From assembly GCA_039621445.1 (NCBI GenBank), contig CP154957.1, forward strand, positions 22,218,761 to 22,282,760: DNA of 64,000 bases. The letters run 5' to 3'. Below, in pieces: positions 41,513 to 50,738 of the stretch; within the stretch, counting starts at the first letter, position 1; the number at the start of each line of letters is the position of its first letter. The notes beneath the pieces were generated by a model. That model searched no databases. It was not told where the DNA came from and worked only from the letters and a program-made list of their open reading frames with translations. The stretch is from Euglena gracilis (taxonomy: Eukaryota > Euglenida > Euglenophyceae > Euglenales). Both the position numbers and the translations under genes were made by a program.

Positions 41513-43275
41513 GCCAGTTTAACCTGGTGGTTATCTATACCCCAGGTCACACGCAAAAAGTTGCGGATCCTCTCAGCCGAGCCCCCTGGTATTATCCTGG
41601 GAACCTGGATGAGGGTGATGCGACTTTTCATGGCAGCCATGAGGCTGACCAGTTCGCACGTCGATCCGACGCTGCGGACAACATGCTCGATTCACTACCC
41701 GTTTCCCGGGTATATCGCAGCATCGCCATTTCACCATTGTGTGGAAGGCGCCGGCGTGGACGCACTGCCGAACCCCGTCCCATTACGCGTACGGAAACTC
41801 CTACCCCCCTATTTTTCCGTGAATGGGATTATTCGCGTGACCCTATATATAGTACCATTGTGAATAGACTTCGTAATGGTGAATCCGTAGAGAATTACTC
41901 TCTATCACCATTGCGGCTTATTTTCCGGAATAATTCTGGTTATAAATATTGTATACCCCGAGACCTGGTTGATGATGTGATTTTGAGCTATAATAACCAT
42001 GGTCACCCTGGGGCCCCCAAACTTCTTTCACTGGTGGGTCGCAGATATTGCACAACCCTGAGTGAGAAAGATTTATATTCGCGCTGTTTGCGAATTTCGC
42101 AATGGTGCCAATTTTGTCAGGCTGTGAAACCGCGCAGAGGTACCCCCCCTGGTACAATGGACTTTTTCCCCGTACCACCAGACATTTTTACGTCCCTCTG
42201 CATGAATTTTCTCAAACTTGAACCTTGCAAAGGATCAGATGACAAAATTTACGATTACGTTTTTGTCGTCTGTCGGCTGAGTGGGTACATAGTAGCCATT
42301 CCATGCCGGAAAGCAGGGTTTACAGCCCAAAATTTGGCATCCATATTCCTGGAGAAATGTATCTGCTTAATGAGTTTACCGAACGAAATCGTGAGTGATC
42401 AGGATCACTTGATCTCTTCGCGGTTTTTCACGACTTTGTGCGGTTTACTCCGCACTGAGCAGCATTTTTCCATTATATACCGCCCGAAAGGCAATGGTAG
42501 AGCCGAGGCAGCCGTGAAATCCGTTGTCAATATGCTTCGCCTTTCACTGGCTGACTCGGGTAAGAATTGGTTATCCGTTCTTCATTGGTGTTTATTTTAC
42601 ATCAATACCTTGCCAGGGTTGGTATTACCACACTCACCGTACAAAATTGTTTTCGGACGGGACCCTCCGGCCATAGGGGATATCCCCTCGGAGAGACCCG
42701 CCCGAAGTAGCGTGAGCTGTGAAACGTGGTTTGCAGAAGTGGAATCACTCCGCTCTGCAGTCCAATCACGGATCACAGAAATTCATTCCAACAAGCGGAA
42801 ATCGTTTTTACAGAACTTCAACACACCTGTGTATAGTTCAGGTGACCGCGTGTGGGTACGGAATAACCGCACCCGCATGCAATCTTCCAAGCTAGATCCT
42901 CTTTGGCTCGGCCCATGCGAAATTTTGGAGAGGTTAGGTGGTAGCGGGCGATATAAAGTTGCCTTGCCCAACGGGATTGAGGACGTCCATATGGACGACT
43001 TCAAACCGTACCTAAGACCCCCAGACGGAAAAGCTATCCCCTGCCTATATTTCAAGCCCCGTTCCAGATTACCTGAAACGGACGACTTTGTGGTCGATAA
43101 GATAATAGACCACAAGGTCGACAGGGGTGTGCACTACTGGAAAGTTCGTTGGAAAGGGTATGGGCCATAGGGGGACACTTGGGAGCCAGCATCCAGTTTT
43201 GTTGGATATATCCAGCAGGATTGGAAGCTGTGGAACAAGCGCAATAACATAGACATAAACATAAACACTTTCTGA
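41470..43275 (+). pseudogene. Family A integrase and chromodomain (catalytic Asp changed, TAG near the end)
   Basis: RNase H end (LVVIYTPGHTQKVADPLSR), then the zinc-binding region (NNHGHPGAPK, CQFCQAV) and DDE core. The first catalytic position reads SLCMNFLKL, where Asp is expected, so Asp became Asn; the later Asp (SDQDHLIS) and Glu (NGRAEAAV) are present. The C-terminal chromodomain reads FVVDKIIDHK, WKVRWKGYGP, then TAG at 43168, and continues in phase as GDTWEPASSFVGYI to TGA 43273-43275. The upstream start is set by the frame break at 41,475. Confidence 0.85.
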
Positions 43276-43470
43276 AACGATTTCGGTTTGGAGAATGTGT
43301 GTGTTTTATGTGAATGGTTCGTGTTTATACCCCCCCTGCACTTCCTTATTTCTCTATCTTTCTCGCAGAGTTTTTGATTAAGATAGAAGCCTTCCTTTTT
43401 CAGTGCACCAGCACTCAAAGCGACTGACAACAAGGTTACCCTTAGTTGTCGTCGTCGTTCGGGTAGCATC

Positions 43471-45204
43471 ATGCTGCCTGGGCGCGGACCTGGACCAGGT
43501 CCACCATTGCCGCAGCCTCCTTGCGCGCCATACCCCCAGTACCCTCAGTATGCTGAGACCCCGATTCCGGGTGCCCCACACGCTGAGAGGGTTTCAGCCC
43601 CGGTATTCGCCGCGGCTACCAGCAGCCGGTCCGCATATGCGGTACCAGATCCATCTGCCGTCCAGCAGCCGGCACCTCAGCCACCAGCGCAGCGCAGATC
43701 GCGCCTGCCCCCGTATGCGGGAGAGATGATCTTCCGCACTACGGAGACGTTGGAGCAGGCGATGCGTATGTGCGCACACCCCCCAACGGAGCCCTTTATG
43801 CAGCCCTTTGGGATGCATACTGTGCTCAGTTGTTGGTGGTAGCCAACACGCCTGTGGCTCAGTGGTGTCCCTGTGGTCAAGCCCTGATGACGGGGAGACG
43901 GTATTTCTCGTCGGCATCCGATTCCGGATTCGAACCTGGCAAGACCATGATGGACCTGGGCGTGTATGTGCCGCCCATGCTGCAAACGCAGACGCCGGTG
44001 GGATCCCACACCGTGCGTATGCGCGAGCACACGCCCCCACCGGTAGGTGAGGCCGTGCATGTCCAACCTGGGATGACGAGAATTTTTTGCTCGCCCGCCC
44101 TCGCCGCAGCGAATGCCGCCGCGCGAGCCGCCAGCGGAGCAATTTGTCTCGCAGTACGCGACGCACGCGGATTACCCGCGCGGCGCACGCGTGCTCCCAG
44201 CCGGACAGTCGGACGTGCCCCCTGAGGCATACGTCCAACACATGTTCATGCACTGGATGCCACAGGCATCATTGGTCGCCCCTGTCCCTGGCGTTGAGCC
44301 ACGGCGGCAGGTGGAGCCCATAGTGGTGGAGGATGAACCTCCCCACCGTGTGGCAGCCCGGCCACCCAGTGCGGCTCCTGTCCAGACTGGGGATATCCCC
44401 CGTCGGCAGGAGGCTCCCTACTACCACATGGCAACTCCAGGAACCGAGCAGGATGAGCTTGCTCGGCACTTCCTGCAGGAGCCAGTATTCGCGTCTGAAG
44501 AGCACAGGACGAGGTATTACGCCTCTCTGGCTGCCCTTCAGGGCCGTGGATACACCCCCTACCATCCGTACCAGCCGCAGCTGCGGGTGGCAACCCCGGT
44601 ATTACCTGGTGAGCCCCCGGCAGGTGTGGCAGTATTACCTGCCACCCTGAAGCGCGACAGGACTACGCAGAACCTTACCCCACAGCCCAGGCGACCCAGC
44701 CCACGGGACGCGGAAGGCGGCGTGGCAATGCAGGTGGAAGCCAGCCAGGATACCCCGGCTGGACGACCACCGGCGGAGGCACAGGTGGTGATGAGCCGTC
44801 CTGTTGCCGCAATGCCACCGCCGATCCCTCCGGTATGTAAGGAGCGGCGACCCCCTGCATCGAAGCCAAGCCCACGCCAGGCTCCTAGCCAGCGCCCAGC
44901 CACGCCATCCCCGCGACGTGCCGCAGATCGGCCAGGTCCCTCCCCAGAGATGGAATGGGAAGGAACCGAACGGACTCCTGCAGCACCGAGGGCCCGACCC
45001 TCTGGTATTCGCCAGATGGGAAAGGAAACAGGCAAGGCTGAAGGCAAAGGCAAGGGAGAAGGCAAAGGCGCGGCCGGCAAAGGTAAGGGTGAGGGTAAAG
45101 GTAAGGGAACAGGAGGTGATGAAGAAGAAGAACCAGGAGAAGTCCTCTCGGACTTTCAGCATATGCTCAGGTTCAAGGAGGAGCTGGAGGATGAAGGCTG
45201 GTGA
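43471..45204 (+). pseudogene. Extra ORF a of family A: Pro-rich protein with Gly-Lys-Glu tail
   Basis: No known domain recognised. Three open stretches follow one another with phase changes near 43,820 and 44,110: a Pro/Tyr-rich start (MLPGRGPGPGPPLPQPP), a middle with YVPPMLQTQTPVGSH, and a 363-codon part from 44,113 with many Pro and Arg and a tail of GKGEGKG repeats before EEEEPGEVLSDFQHM. The tail resembles the basic tail of family C nucleocapsid. Possible role: RNA-binding or structural protein; this is inference. A pyrimidine tract ending CTCGCAG at about 43,370 might be a splice acceptor for its mRNA. Confidence 0.45.
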
Positions 45205-45877
45205 ATGCAGCATGATTACCCCTCCACAAGCAGTCATCGATGTGGTATTACGCCACACCGAGAACAGAGTCAGACTATTCCTTTACGGAATAGATCTGTA
45301 CGCCTTCGAAGGTGAAGGTGGCAGACCTTTGCTGGATGCCGAGCCAGGTTTCTGGGAGCTCTGGTTTTGGCTGGGATACCCCTGCCAGAACTGGGGTCTC
45401 TTCAGCGATTCCACTAGTCGCAGTTACCTGCACCAGTTGGGATTCCGGGACCAGCATGTGTTGGCCCGGAGGCTGAAGGCAATCTTCGACTGTATTCATA
45501 CAGTCGGACCCCTCGGCTTGCTGTGGGAATTCTACCCACTACACCCCGACATCGAACGCCTGATCGAGGTGTTGTGGTGCAACAACCTCCAGGTGTGGCT
45601 GGTGAGCCATTACGGCTCCACCTTCCGCGTTCAGCCTGTTTTCCTGGCTTACCCGCAGAGGTATGACCTCTGCTGTAAGTACTGCCGGCAGGAATTTCCT
45701 GTCGACTTCTGGGGATTCGGCGTGCGCGGAAGTCCTCCTCCGCCTCGGGATAACCCGGGCCTGGAGATGGGACGCCGCATGCTTAAGCATGTGTGCCGCG
45801 ACGCCCCGGATGTCCAGGGCAAAAGTCGCCGCGTCCACAAGCAGCGTATTTTTATGCTGCAGCAGTTCTGGTGGTGA
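45191..45877 (+). CDS. Extra ORF b of family A: unknown protein with weak C5-MTase-like motifs
   Basis: 228 codons from ATG 45191, overlapping the end of ORF a by 14 bases, to TGA 45875. Contains FWLGYPCQNWGLFSD, where PCQNWG recalls the PCQ motif of C5-cytosine methyltransferases, then GLLWEFYPLHPDIERLIEVL and FLAYPQRYDL, which sit in the order of ENV-like and QR-like motifs. No motif I (FxGxG) is seen, so assignment is weak. Cys pairs occur in LCCKYC. Codon use and lack of internal stops over 680 bp suggest it was recently translated. Confidence 0.5.
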   Translation: MKAGECSMITPPQAVIDVVLRHTENRVRLFLYGIDLYAFEGEGGRPLLDAEPGFWELWFWLGYPCQNWGLFSDSTSRSYLHQLGFRDQHVLARRLKAIFDCIHTVGPLGLLWEFYPLHPDIERLIEVLWCNNLQVWLVSHYGSTFRVQPVFLAYPQRYDLCCKYCRQEFPVDFWGFGVRGSPPPPRDNPGLEMGRRMLKHVCRDAPDVQGKSRRVHKQRIFMLQQFWW

Positions 45878-45895
45878 GCCTGGACCACCTATGTC

Positions 45896-46777
45896 ATGGA
45901 GGTGTATATACATCTCCGTGACCCCCAGGACGATAGGCCTGGTATGGAAAGCCTGCCACCGGATTACGGTGACGCCATCGAGGGTCCTCGTCGTCGGATT
46001 CTCGGCCACCTGCGCCCCAACTGGCACCTGGCTGACATCAGCCTAGAAGAACATTTGCGGCGACAGTTTGGCGGTACCCTCGACCGGGAGGTATTCCTTC
46101 CGCTGATGTGTCGCCCGCAGGCCATCCTCGAACAGCGTATGCCGATTCTGGCATGCGTTCAGGAGTTCGAGGAGGGCTTTTTCGAGGTCTGGGAAGACAC
46201 GCGTTACCGCGGCTTCCTGGGCCCGAACAGGCCTGCCAACGCCTGGGTGCAGCCATCATGGCCACCACCCTGGCACAACAGCGCCAGCAGCAGTACGCTG
46301 GCCTTTTACAGGCTGGCGGATGCCCAGGGATGCCGATGGCACCCCGACGATCCTCGTTCGCCCGAGGATCTGCGCGCCTTCATCGCCCCGGAGGATGAAC
46401 CTCTGGCGCGAAGGAGACGTGAGGCGTCAGTCGCTTCCACCACCGCGATTCCGCGGCGGGAGGAACGCGACCGCAGCCCCTCCGTCACCATCCTGGAGGC
46501 AGCGCCGCCGTCTCCGACAGGAACGGCTATATCCTTCGTCTCTGCCCCGCGAGCGGCAGGGGAACAATCGGTTTCCCCGGCTCCCGCGACGGCTCCCGTC
46601 TGTCCACCGGTAAGTGGAGACCAGGAACTCCCTGAGGAGGAAGGTGAGAACGTGGAGGATATCCTCTACGCTGCTCTGCCTGCTCCGGCACAGCCTGGGC
46701 CAGACGGGGCACCCACAGGGGATATACCTGTGGCTGCTACGCCTGTTCCAACGGCTGAGCCCGGCGGTGGAGCTTGA
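45896..46777 (+). CDS. Extra ORF c of family A: unknown 293-residue protein
   Basis: From ATG 45896 (MEVYIHLRDPQDDRPGMESL) to TGA 46775, 18 bases after ORF b. The first 170 residues look globular, with Trp-rich parts (FEVWEDTRYRGFLGPNRP, WVQPSWPPPWHNS). The rest is acidic, Pro/Ala-rich and probably disordered. I recognise no family. Confidence 0.5.
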   Translation: MEVYIHLRDPQDDRPGMESLPPDYGDAIEGPRRRILGHLRPNWHLADISLEEHLRRQFGGTLDREVFLPLMCRPQAILEQRMPILACVQEFEEGFFEVWEDTRYRGFLGPNRPANAWVQPSWPPPWHNSASSSTLAFYRLADAQGCRWHPDDPRSPEDLRAFIAPEDEPLARRRREASVASTTAIPRREERDRSPSVTILEAAPPSPTGTAISFVSAPRAAGEQSVSPAPATAPVCPPVSGDQELPEEEGENVEDILYAALPAPAQPGPDGAPTGDIPVAATPVPTAEPGGGA

Positions 46778-46939
46778 TGCTACGCCTCCACCTCGTGGCG
46801 TTAGTGCTGCAGCCACGGCATTAATGCCAGTGACCACGGCGCCGAGCACACGGCCTCCTAACGAGGTGCGTGCTGTGGGACTGGCAGGTTCTTCGAGGAT
46901 ATCCTCGACGACCATACCAGTCACCTCGGCTGGAAGGTC

Positions 46940-48448
46940 GTGGAGACACCAGACGACGGTGTCCCCGCACCCCCATCTCCGGCAGCAGTGCAACCACCAT
47001 CAGGGGATGAACCCCAGCCGACAGAGCCATCTGTCGCACCGGCTACAGCGGAGGATCAACCTCCTGTAGCACCTGCGCCAGCGGTTGTGGAGGATCAACC
47101 TCCTAGACCGGATGTCGAAATGGAAGTGGAGGAGATACCCCCACGACCACTGACACCGTGCAGGGTCCCTGCCGTCCCGAGGACAATGGCAGAGTTTCTG
47201 GGAGTGCCAGCGCCTGTGGAAGCACCGATTCCGGTGACGACCACAGTGCCACGCCTCGTCGGACAGGATGAACCTGCTCGGCGACGGCGCGCTCAACAGC
47301 CCCAGGAACGAGTGCCGACCCCTCGGAGCGTCATGCGCGACCCAGCGGTCAGTATACCCGCTTCTCCCAGACGGCAAGCGTCTACTTCGGCACCATCGGC
47401 TCCTGATACCAGGAGTAAACCGCAGGCGTCGCCTCCTGATTCCGGAAGTGCGAAGCCGAAAGGAGGCAAACCGGGTGCTGCACCCTGTAAGCCCCCTGCC
47501 AAAGGCGGTGATGGGAAACCACCACCGAAAGGTGGCGCTGGAGGTCAGACTGGCGGACAGCCAAAAGGCCCTACGACAATGCACGACTATTCGGCCGTTG
47601 CATCGTCCGGGTACGGCCAGAGCAAACTGAAAGGTAAGGCTCGTGGTCGACAGGCCCAATCTTCCGCCGGATCGACGGATGAGGAGCAGGATGAACCTGC
47701 TTCACCTCCTGTGTCTGCGGATGCCCAGCTCTGGACTCAGGATATCCTGACCAGACTAGGCACCGTGGAAGAGAGGACGAAGAAACTGGCTGCTATTAGG
47801 CACCAGAAAGGGTCACTGAATCGATGGATTCAGCCCCTCTTCGTCCAAGGAGAACCTTTCCACTATGTCCCGGAACATACCTGGACATTCTGGAATAGGC
47901 GCTCACCCAGAGTACTGGCACAGTACTTTGACGAGGACTGCGTGTGGGATTTCCAGCACGGCACGTCCTTTGCCTGGACGTGCACCGTGTGCCACCATGT
48001 GCGGCACAACCAACCGCTTGTGCATGTGTGCAAGCGGCAGGTGCAATCCACGACGTTCCACCGCAGGGCATATGTGCCAAACTGTGTGGCGCTCGTATGT
48101 GGCGAGTGCCTGAACGCCTGGAAGCACAGCTTGAACTACTCCTACAGTGAGAATTCTCACGACAGGGATATCCCTGCCTTGTGCATCAACTGTATAGGAG
48201 CCAAGTTCGTGCAGACTGCTGATGGAGCAGTCACCACCATTGTCCCCCACCATTGGGAGACCCTGGAGAAGTGGAAGAAGGAGAACAAACAGGTGGAAGG
48301 ACGCCTGAAGCACTCCGACTTCCGCAAGGTAGAAAGCTACCGTCACACGGGAATGGCCCGTGAGTTCCAGATCGATGCTGGGGCAATGCGCCTCGCCGTC
48401 GAGGAACACGCCAAGGTAAGAATGCCTTACCTCTCACCGGCCAGATGA
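46940..48448 (+). CDS. Extra ORF d of family A: unknown protein with a Cys/His-rich C-terminal domain
   Basis: About 500 codons to TGA 48446; the open frame begins at GTG and the true start is uncertain. The N-terminal 280 residues are Pro/Glu-rich with Gly-Lys stretches. The C-terminal 220 residues look folded: WTFWNRRSPRVLAQYFDED, then CTVCHHVRHNQPLVHVC, VCGECLNAW and LCINC. The spaced CxxC and His residues suggest a zinc-binding fold of unknown type. Confidence 0.5.
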   Translation: METPDDGVPAPPSPAAVQPPSGDEPQPTEPSVAPATAEDQPPVAPAPAVVEDQPPRPDVEMEVEEIPPRPLTPCRVPAVPRTMAEFLGVPAPVEAPIPVTTTVPRLVGQDEPARRRRAQQPQERVPTPRSVMRDPAVSIPASPRRQASTSAPSAPDTRSKPQASPPDSGSAKPKGGKPGAAPCKPPAKGGDGKPPPKGGAGGQTGGQPKGPTTMHDYSAVASSGYGQSKLKGKARGRQAQSSAGSTDEEQDEPASPPVSADAQLWTQDILTRLGTVEERTKKLAAIRHQKGSLNRWIQPLFVQGEPFHYVPEHTWTFWNRRSPRVLAQYFDEDCVWDFQHGTSFAWTCTVCHHVRHNQPLVHVCKRQVQSTTFHRRAYVPNCVALVCGECLNAWKHSLNYSYSENSHDRDIPALCINCIGAKFVQTADGAVTTIVPHHWETLEKWKKENKQVEGRLKHSDFRKVESYRHTGMAREFQIDAGAMRLAVEEHAKVRMPYLSPAR

Positions 48449-49000
48449 TGTAATTCATCCGGGGGTGATTCGCAGGCACCTGCGGGGGCATCCCCGGGGT
48501 CTGCTTGAAGTTGATGTCATACATCCACCTCGCTGTCCGAGCTCTTGCGGTATGGGGCCGTAATATAGCCGCCAACCAACCTCTGAAGTCCACCAAATCG
48601 TGTTCTTCAGGAGGCCACAGTGGCAAGGCGTATCCGCCATGCTGACGCTTGGAGAACAGGGGGTAAACCTGTGTCTCCCAGTCGCCATCAGTCCAGTGAT
48701 GCTGCCCATAATTTTCCGGGAGCAGCTCCAACGGTATCTTCAGCATCATGCTGAACGTACCAGGGAGAAGCTGCCAGATAATTGGATCAAGGACTGGGAA
48801 ACCCCTTCCTTTGATGCCAACGATCCGGAGCTCAACACCATTCGGAGTGAATCAGCTCCGCCGCGTTCCCCACGCCAACTGGAGTTGGTTGAGGACCCAT
48901 TAGGGGACCCCCAACACGACTACTGGCGTGAGGTGCGTGAACGTCCAGCCGATAAAGGCAGGTGAGGTGTCTGTAAGCGCCAATGCGGCGGCTTTCAGAA
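48449..49000. pseudogene. Remnants after ORF d, possibly with a small inversion
   Basis: On the minus strand 48,749-48,450 reads like real protein (MLKIPLELLPENYGQHHW, YALPLWPPEEHDLVDFRGW), while on the plus strand from about 48,720 to 48,965 another protein-like stretch (HHAERTREKLPDNWIKDW, PRQLELVEDPLGDP) follows. Neither is recognised. Opposite strands meeting inside one element suggest a second small inversion, as for the protease segment. Confidence 0.35.
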
Positions 49001-49779
49001 CCCTCGTCAGGTATTCCCCTGACAACCTGTTTGGGTATTCGCCCGAACAACCCCTTCGAAGACCCTTTGCGGTATTCGCCGCTAGTAAGTTCCCACCGGG
49101 ATGCTGCCATGTGCAGGATTCCGTGCGCATGCATGCACACCCCTCTCCCCTCTCCCCTCTCGCGGGCGTGCGACACGCAGCGCACAGGGCCGACGGCCTC
49201 TTTTCCTTTCCCTATCTTTTCTTTTCGGCCGTCTGAGGCCTTAAGGTTGCCAGACAGCACACCTTTTCTGGCCTAAGCCAACCCCCCACTCCTCTCTACT
49301 TTCCCCCCGGGGCAAACGCTGTCGCCGGCAGTTGGTTTTGTAGAGTAGGATTTCCTTTTGCGTGGTCAGGTTTGACTGGCCATGCGCCCTGCCCAGGTTT
49401 GACTGGTCAGAGGTCCCCTCCTTCCACACCCTCCCCATGGGTTTTCCTGGAATGCCCATGGACCCAACCCAAGTGCCTTGGGCACACCCAAACTGGGTGG
49501 ATGGGTTTGCTTGGCAAGGAAACCTGCCAGCCCCATTTTCCCCAAGTGGGCTATAATATACTATATACCCATAAACCACCGCAGAACAGGTGAAACCATT
49601 TTGCGCGTTTTGGGATTTTTGGGTCCCCTCCTTTCCGCCCACCCCCCTTGAGTGGACCCCTGTGCGACGGAAAGGGTCCCTGTGGATGCGCCAGGGTGCA
49701 CCTCCCACAGACCAGGTCTGTGTCCGAAATCCCTTTGGCCAGAATGCCTGGTCCAAAGGGCAAATCGGGCATAGCCCTT
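49001..49779 (+). other. 3' untranslated region of the long family A element
   Basis: No recognisable protein. Contains repeated GGTATTCGCC-type phrases (about 49,010-49,080) and tandem CCTCTCCCCTCTCCCC tracts near 49,141. Confidence 0.45.
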
Positions 49780-49788
49780 GGAGGGGGA
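49780..49788 (+). other. Polypurine tract of the long family A element
   Basis: GGAGGGGGA lies directly before the 3' LTR start TGTGTACC. This makes 49789-50113 the 3' LTR of this element and not a separate solo LTR. Confidence 0.65.
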
Positions 49789-50113
49789 TGTGTACCAGGC
49801 GTATGCTTCTGTCCCCTTCCGTTGAGGAAGTTAGGATGGAAGCAGATCCTATTAGGATTTCCTAATAGGTGCCCCTTCTCTCTCCACAGGTGGTACTCTT
49901 TTATATTCTTCTTTATACCTTTTACTTCCTTTCCATTGGACCGGACTTGGTTATCCAGTCCGTCCTCCCTGCATTGCTCTGTGCTTTGCTTCTTGGGAAG
50001 TGGGAAAAGGGATTTTCTGTTACTCTGATTTTCAGTTCCCAACTAGGTGCGCCAAGGCGAAAGCGAAGGCTTTGGGGAATTGGGAAAGGGGAATTGGTTA
50101 TCAGACGTACACT
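49789..50113 (+). repeat. 3' LTR of the long family A element
   Basis: 325 bp, TGTGTACC to GTACACT, with about seven differences from 33570-33894. It is followed by GGGAC and DIRS D3 sequence. Confidence 0.85.
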
Positions 50114-50496
50114 GGGACAGCCATTTAGCTTCTGGGGTTTTTCCCCTTCTCATAATTGACCCCAGTGACCTTGAAATTGTTCATGTTGAGCATGGTGCTG
50201 GGCCCAGTGGCCTTGATAAAATGATGATGGCCCCAGTGGCCTTGATGATAATTCTGGCCCCACTGGCCTTCTTGATGTTGGCTCCTCTGGCCCTCTTGAA
50301 ATGTTGACAGTCCCATTGACTTCTCTTTGATATTGGGCGCCATGCCCATTGAAAAATTTTGGGGTGCCTCTGGGGGCCAATCCTTTTCCCCTGGTAGGGT
50401 TTGTGATGCAGAAATGGTTAGGGGGGTGTTGTGGACCTGTCCTGGCCCTGCCACTGGGCATCTGTTTGTGGAATCGGCCTCCCTGGCCTTGGTATT
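50114..50496 (-). pseudogene. DIRS D3 continuation: gag-like fragment
   Basis: On the minus strand it carries Gln/Gly/His repeats (EGQWGQNYHQGHWGHHH) like the gag-like part of D1, D4 and D5. It is cut on one side by the A LTR and on the other by the terminal repeat of D4. Confidence 0.6.
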
Positions 50497-50738
50497 GGAC
50501 CATTCGGGCTCCGCACTGCGAGATGGTGAGGTCCTGCTTTCCTTGCCGGCCTTCTGTTCTGGTGTGTTTGTGCGTGCGCGGGGGGTGCTTATTAATGCTT
50601 TTTGTTGCCGGAGTTGGCTGATTCCTATTTCTGCCCTTCGACCTCAAGGAGAAAGAATTTCAACTCTACGAGTGCGGTCAATACGGAAGACAAAGACATT
50701 CAAAAATCAAACACGTGTTCAACGGAATTCAATGAAAG

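Larger units (their letters stand above)
33570..50113 (+). mobile_element. Family A Ty3/gypsy element, LTR-to-LTR copy of 16.5 kb
   Basis: Bounded by LTRs of 325 bp (33570-33894 and 49789-50113) that differ at about seven positions and share a ten-base insertion not found in other A copies. Flanks AGGAC (33565-33569) and GGGAC (50114-50118) look like a 5-bp target duplication with one change, and both flanks are DIRS D3 sequence. Inside: PBS array, gag, an inverted protease segment, NC, Dam-like domain, RT, RNase H, integrase-chromodomain, then about 6.5 kb (43,276-49,780) carrying further plus-strand ORFs and 3' sequence, and a purine tract. RT and integrase catalytic residues are mutated. 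Confidence 0.8.

Noticed and set aside
49785-50117. Solo family A LTR with GGGA target duplication
   Set aside because: The upstream GGAGGGGGA is better read as the purine tract, and this LTR shares a ten-base insertion with 33570-33894; flanks AGGAC/GGGAC fit a full-length element.
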